Of a stretch of DNA of 23,824 bases, positions 19,952 through 23,824 are shown piece by piece. A program made the position numbers and the translations under genes. The DNA lies in assembly GCA_036897095.1 (NCBI GenBank), contig JAYMSP010002514.1:1-23824 (forward strand), given 5' to 3'. The stretch comes from Plantago elongata. Lineage: Eukaryota; Streptophyta; Magnoliopsida; Lamiales; Plantaginaceae. Each line of letters opens with the position of its first letter. Within the stretch, counting starts at the first letter, position 1. The notes under the pieces were generated by a model. The model was not told where the DNA came from, made no database searches, and saw only the letters and a list, made by a program, of their open reading frames with translations.

Positions 19952-20205
19952 GGGGATGATTGGCGTGCGATTTAAATGTTCCAATTTAAATATCTGAATA
20001 GTTTTTGGAATTATAGTGAAATTGTTAAAATTGTGTTTGGTATATAATTGTAATTGGATAGGGTATTAATAGGTTTGTTATATAGGTAGAGAAAAATGTT
20101 GCTACTGTAGAGTCATTTCAATCTTCGACATTTAAATGCCATAACAAACACAAAATACCCAAGTAGCATCCAAATGGGCATTTGGATGCTACTCCAATCA
20201 GCCCC
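19952..20205. mobile_element. Tourist-like (PIF/Harbinger-type) MITE, 254 bp
   Basis: The ends are GGGGATGATTGG and CCAATCAGCCCC; the terminal inverted repeats match at 11 of the first 12 bases and 20 of 27 overall. TTA flanks both ends (19949-19951 and 20206-20208), the 3-bp target duplication typical of PIF/Harbinger elements. The interior is AT-rich and non-coding. A 32-bp near-palindrome lies at the right end (20162-20193). Confidence 0.82.
20162..20193. repeat. Perfect 15-bp hairpin at the right end of the MITE
   Basis: AGTAGCATCCAAATG (20162-20176) and its exact complement (20179-20193) are separated by GG. The right arm is part of the MITE's terminal inverted repeat, so the terminus has an extra inverted copy of its own subterminal sequence. 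Confidence 0.92.
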
Positions 20206-20208
20206 TTA

Positions 20209-21607
20209 CTCATTACTCATATTGCACTAACTCCTGGTATTAGTGATCTTGCGAGAGACCTCCACATTTTAAAGAGTCTGAAAGTCCTCTTTAAATAATA
20301 AAATTAAACAATTATATCTTTTTTTCGCAACTTAATTTCATTGATTTTTTTATCCGAATTCATTATAAACGAATTAAGTAAAAACTAGACAATATAATAT
20401 AAAAATTAAATAATAGTGTAAATTTAGATATTAATTAAAAATTAGAGAATTCGTTTTAAAAATTAGATAATATAATATAAAAACTAGACAATATAATGTA
20501 AAAACTAAACAATATAAATTTCTATACAAATAATAAAATTAAACAAGATCATTTATAACATCCTGACAGTTGCTAAATATTATTAGGTAGGGCATGACTC
20601 AAATTATAATTCTATCAAGTTTTGTGTGTGTGTGTATCAAAATAAAGTTTCAAGGGAAGTTTTAAATTTGAAATAATAACTTTTAAATTAAAGAGTTTAA
20701 AGTAAAGCCATGGAGTTATTAGTTATTAAAAGATTAAAAATAAGTAAATATAGAATCTTAAGTTGGGTGTGAATCTTTTAATCTTAGATCGATTGGTTAA
20801 AACTTAGAAATGAAGCTGATATATTGGAAGCCTGGAGTGGAACATGTATGATATTATAAATACTTCACGTACTTAAAAATCTCCATTTTATCATTTTTAA
20901 TTGAACGAAATAATTTTAGTAAATTTACTATTGTTAAAATTTTGTATGCCAGGTATAAAGATGGAAATTATTTTGTTAAATTAATGATCAGTTTATGAAT
21001 CAGCGTGAATCATATTTTTTATAATATGTTTTTAAAGGTTTTACTATATAATGTTTTTGTGACGTTTTATAAAATGCAGATTATTAACTTTGTAAGATTA
21101 CAATAAGATTCCTGAGACATAGCGTAAAGTTCAACAAAATTTTGTCAATTTTTATATTCACAATGTTTTGGAGAAGCAAAATTAAAGTCTATTAACTAAA
21201 ATGGATGAGGTGATGCTCAAGAAGGGAAAATGGGTTGTGCAGTGCTAGACTGCTATATGGATATGTATTTAGTGTTTTTAAATTTTTTAAAATTCAATTT
21301 TAATTATTTTTTATACAAACTATTATAATTAATTCATTTTCGAACGGACATTAATAACGAGTTTATCCTACTCAAAATTGTTAAATACATTACCGACACT
21401 AAATTTGTAATTATTTATCTCCAGCCTAATGAGTTTTGTGCATAATTTAATTTATCATCATATTCATATCTATATTCAACAAATTCGCAAACAAACAAAT
21501 TAGTATTCAAGAATGATACACTAACTTACTAGCTACTCGACTCGAGTGATCAAACACCAATATCATCAGTAGATGACGACACCTGCAAATCAAATAAATG
21601 GACGCGC
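20209..21607. other. AT-rich intergenic DNA, no gene seen
   Basis: About 1.4 kb of strongly AT-rich sequence. It holds a 21-bp minisatellite (20380-20520) and a short (TG)n tract at about 20623-20637. No family-like reading frame or RNA gene was found. Confidence 0.65.
20380..20520. repeat. 21-bp AT-rich minisatellite
   Basis: Three adjacent 21-bp units (20458-20478, 20479-20499, 20500-20520) follow AAAAACTAGACAATATAATRT with a few changes each. Another near-exact unit is at 20380-20400, with a more diverged one right after it. Confidence 0.8.
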
Positions 21608-21924
21608 ATGTCCATGGCATTTCGCCACTACACATCCACCTCTCGTAGTCTATCTCCTCCTCATTCTACACTAATCTCTCGTCAGGTAATTAATCGCATT
21701 TCACTTACACTCTCTACCTAGCTCAATCTCGCTTTATTTCCATCCATTTTCACATGTGATTGCATTTTTTGGTACTATCGTTATCATTGCATTCGATTGA
21801 TTGTTGAGAAGATTTACGAAGCAGATTGTTGTTGATGATGATTCTCGATTTGTGATGGCAGATGTGTACCGATTCCAAGAGTATTGCTGTTCGATTGAGT
21901 AGCTCAGGGTTTATTAAGAGCTAA
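21608..21924 (+). CDS. Possible two-exon small protein or truncated gene with presequence-like N-terminus
   Basis: Exon 1 at 21608-21685 starts MSMAFRHYTSTSRS and ends CAG/gtaatt. Exon 2 at 21862-21924 follows a good acceptor (gatggcag) and reads MCTDSKSIAVRLSSSGFIKS, then TAA. Joined in phase, the product is 46 aa, rich in Ser, Arg and Thr with hardly any acid, which looks like a mitochondrial or plastid presequence. No mature domain follows within the window. The repeat-rich retroelement-like block starts about 220 bp downstream. This could be a real small protein, or the 5' remnant of a nuclear gene for an organelle protein cut off by an insertion. The reading rests on splice signals and composition only. 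Confidence 0.35.
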
Positions 21925-22552
21925 GATCTCGTTAGAGCCAAGGTTTAATATTTCATAAGAAATTTTTAAATTTTACATAAATATATTGAATTTACATGAG
22001 TAAATATATTGAATTTTTATGTAGTGGGGTTTAAATGTTTGGTACCCATTTTATATAGTCAATAATGACATTTAAAATAAGTTTGTAGATTTAATTTAAT
22101 ATATATTATTGCCTCTCTAATTTTGTGTGTTTTAGTAAGTTTATATTGTTGCGTCCGGGATCAGGTTCAGAGGTCAAGGGTTGTGCCGAATATTGCAAGT
22201 ACATTTTTATTAGAATATTACAACATTATCCATTACAAATCGAATGTTCAGGATAATCAAAACAATAAACAAACAAAAACACACATTTGAACTTAAACCA
22301 GCAGCGGAGACCAGTCAGTCCGTCTGGCGATTCTAGCCGAGCCTTTCGTCGGGATCAAAATCTGGGAAAGCAAAATATTGAAACATGGAGAGCATCAGTC
22401 ACTAGGACTCAGTGAGGACAGTCAGGTATGTATGATTGTACGTATGAAATTATGCAACAGTACAGTAAACCAACACACTTGCTGATCAGGCAGTAATTTT
22501 TGAACAATGGAGAAACCGCAAACGGGAATAGGACAGGATCGTAGCAGGTATT

Positions 22553-22747
22553 CCACCCGGCGATATTAACAGGAGGTGTCGTGGCATGGAGATCTACCTC
22601 ATGGCAGTGGGTGCAAGTACCGCGGCATAGGATCCCACCCGACGACAATAACAGAAGGTGTCGAGGTATGGACATCTACCCAACGACAGTGGGTGCAAGT
22701 ACCGCAACATAGGATTCCCCACCCGACGACAGTAACAGGAGGTGTCA
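22553..22747. repeat. 82-84 bp tandem repeat, about 2.3 copies
   Basis: Units start CCACCCGRCGAY at 22553, 22635 and 22719; the third is only about 29 bp. Each full unit contains CAGTGGGTGCAAGTACCGC followed by a CATAGGAT word. Units differ at scattered positions, so the array is not recent. Confidence 0.88.
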
Positions 22748-23060
22748 CTATAGGCTAGTCCTCTAGAGGTGACCCCTACGGATTCAAGAGGTGCCCGCAC
22801 CGCGGATACACGATGCAGCACTTCGCTCCGCATGGCACTTAGCGACTGCCGAATGACCAGTAACAGTAACGCTGCAAGTGACATCACCCAGCTAAACAGG
22901 ACGTGAACGGTTTCCCAAAACAGTTTCAGTGTGCCGTTATAATTTTCAGGAAAACATTTTTCGTGCAATGCAATACGTGATGATCGGAAACAGGGATAAT
23001 ATGCAGATGCAGTACAGTAACAGTAACAGGAGACAGGATCAGGAACATGAATAGTACCAG

Positions 23061-23291
23061 GATCAGTAACAGGACTCGGTGTACAGTATAAGTCAGCAAT
23101 TGGAGCAATAAAATGTCAGGTCACAATAGGTGGTATACCCTAAGTACAGGTAAACTATAGTTTAGAACCCTAATCCGTAAACATGATCAGTAGGCAAAAC
23201 TCGGTATGCAGTATTACTCAGCAATTGGGGTAATAAAATGTTAAGTCCAAACAGGTAGGTATTCCTAATACAAGTTGTCTACAGTTTATAC
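23061..23291. repeat. 124-bp diverged two-copy duplication
   Basis: The copies start GATCAGTA at 23061 and 23185. Both carry ACTCGGT, then a CAGTAT word, then TCAGCAATTGG and AATAAAATGT, then GGT and CAGTTTA-like ends, with many substitutions between them. Confidence 0.75.
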
Positions 23292-23484
23292 AGTCAGTCA
23301 GCTACATTGATACGGGCGGGTCGGTCGTTATAGTGTGGTTGCGGTTAGAGTCAGACAGTCAAGCAGATAAACAGGTACATGAATTGAAACGCAATGAAAG
23401 AAGGCACTTTAACTTTCCCAGGGCCTGATACCGAAAACCCGTAGTCACTCACCATTTACAACTACTACTTCAGGAGCTTCCGCA

Positions 23485-23824
23485 CACTACAAAAAACAGC
23501 GACGCCATTATCCGTCGCTAAAACCCCAACGATTCGTCGCTAGACGGTCTAGCGACGGATAACAACGGGCGTCGTTAAAACACCCGTTGTTAGGTTTTTG
23601 GCGACAAATAGGTCATCCGTCGCTAGGTTTAGCGACGGATAAAGCTTATCCGTCGCTACATCTAACGACGGATAAAATATACGTCGCCAGAAAGGCAACC
23701 CTTTCTGGCGACGTATAACTTATCCGTCGCCAAACTCCTAGGGAATTTAGCGACGGATAAATGTTATCCGTCGCTAAACTGGGCAGATTTTTAATTTTTT
23801 ATTTATTTCATGAATACCTAATTC
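23485..23824 (+). mobile_element. Terminus of a CACTA (En/Spm-type) transposon, runs off the right edge
   Basis: The element begins CACTACAAAAAACAGCGACG, the canonical CACTA end, preceded by GCA as a possible 3-bp target duplication. Its first 300 bp carry at least nine copies of the subterminal word TCCGTCGC (or its complement GCGACGGA, with variants), arranged as inverted pairs that form perfect hairpins. Subterminal repeats like these are binding sites for the TNPA-type protein in this superfamily. The transposase and other end lie outside the window, so autonomy is unknown. Confidence 0.85.
23535..23778. repeat. Cluster of perfect subterminal hairpins in the CACTA end
   Basis: Stems read directly: 23535-23557 (11-bp arms, 1-nt loop), 23561-23591 (9-bp arms AACAACGGG/CCCGTTGTT), 23630-23658 (13-bp arms, loop AGC), 23678-23717 (18-bp arms, loop CAAC) and 23746-23778 (15-bp arms, loop ATG). 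Four of the five contain the CGTCGC/GCGACG core. Confidence 0.92.

Larger units (their letters stand above)
22147..23484. other. Repeat-rich block, probably retroelement-derived, unclassified
   Basis: The base composition shifts sharply from AT-rich to mixed near a TGTTGCGTCCGGGATC start, which has the TG of an LTR end. The block has no long family-like reading frame. It contains an 82-84 bp tandem repeat, a 124-bp diverged duplication and many CAGTAACAG-like words, and it is interrupted at 23485 by a CACTA element. Non-coding LTR or spacer sequence of a Gypsy-type element is the best guess. The matching second LTR is not in the window. Confidence 0.4.

Noticed and set aside
22594-22968. 124-codon open frame on the - strand in the repeat-rich block
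   Set aside because: It runs through tandem repeats of 82-84 bp (not all multiples of three) and has no recognisable domain.
1-23824. tRNA, rRNA, CRISPR or prokaryotic features
   Set aside because: None was seen; the spliced plant genes and plant transposons make prokaryotic features unexpected.

Overview
This is a stretch of a flowering-plant nuclear genome. The genes are split by many short GT-AG introns, their products are typical plant proteins, and the spaces between them are AT-rich and full of plant transposons (Mutator-like, LTR, Tourist-like MITE and CACTA). Gene content and sequence style fit a eudicot, probably an asterid; Lamiales is a guess that cannot be settled from this window.

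Left part (1-7100): two diterpene synthase genes lie tail to tail. The last three exons of a class II copalyl diphosphate synthase (CPS)-like gene run on the + strand, with the rest beyond the left edge. A complete 14-exon class I ent-kaurene synthase-like gene (KS/KSL) runs on the - strand. All 14 exons were joined by hand in frame and give 797 codons plus a stop, with DDFFD, the NSE/DTE motif and a plastid-transit-like start all present. In diterpenoid metabolism the two classes act in sequence: GGPP to a copalyl-type diphosphate, then to a cyclic diterpene. The pair is therefore a candidate two-gene diterpenoid module. A TATA box and a 50-bp tandem duplication lie just upstream of the KS gene.

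Middle (about 7200-11200): a decayed autonomous Mutator-like element (MULE). A broken transposase pseudogene (- strand) converges on, and overlaps, the 3' end of a broken second gene (+ strand) that carries a 48-bp acidic repeat. GC-rich repeat blocks lie towards each side. About 1.3 kb of featureless AT-rich DNA follows.

Right-centre (12519-19455): two intact housekeeping-type genes, also tail to tail. The first is an eight-exon PUA plus SAM-dependent methyltransferase of the bacterial RlmI type (440 aa, organelle-targeting-like N-terminus, one GC-AG intron, a solo-LTR-like insertion in intron 5). The second is an eight-exon ALIS/CDC50 gene, the beta-subunit of P4-ATPase lipid flippases (349 aa).

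Right end (19460-23824): a Tourist-like MITE, AT-rich minisatellite DNA, a short two-exon reading frame with a presequence-like start, a repeat-rich block that looks retroelement-derived, and the terminus of a CACTA transposon full of perfect hairpins, which runs off the right edge.
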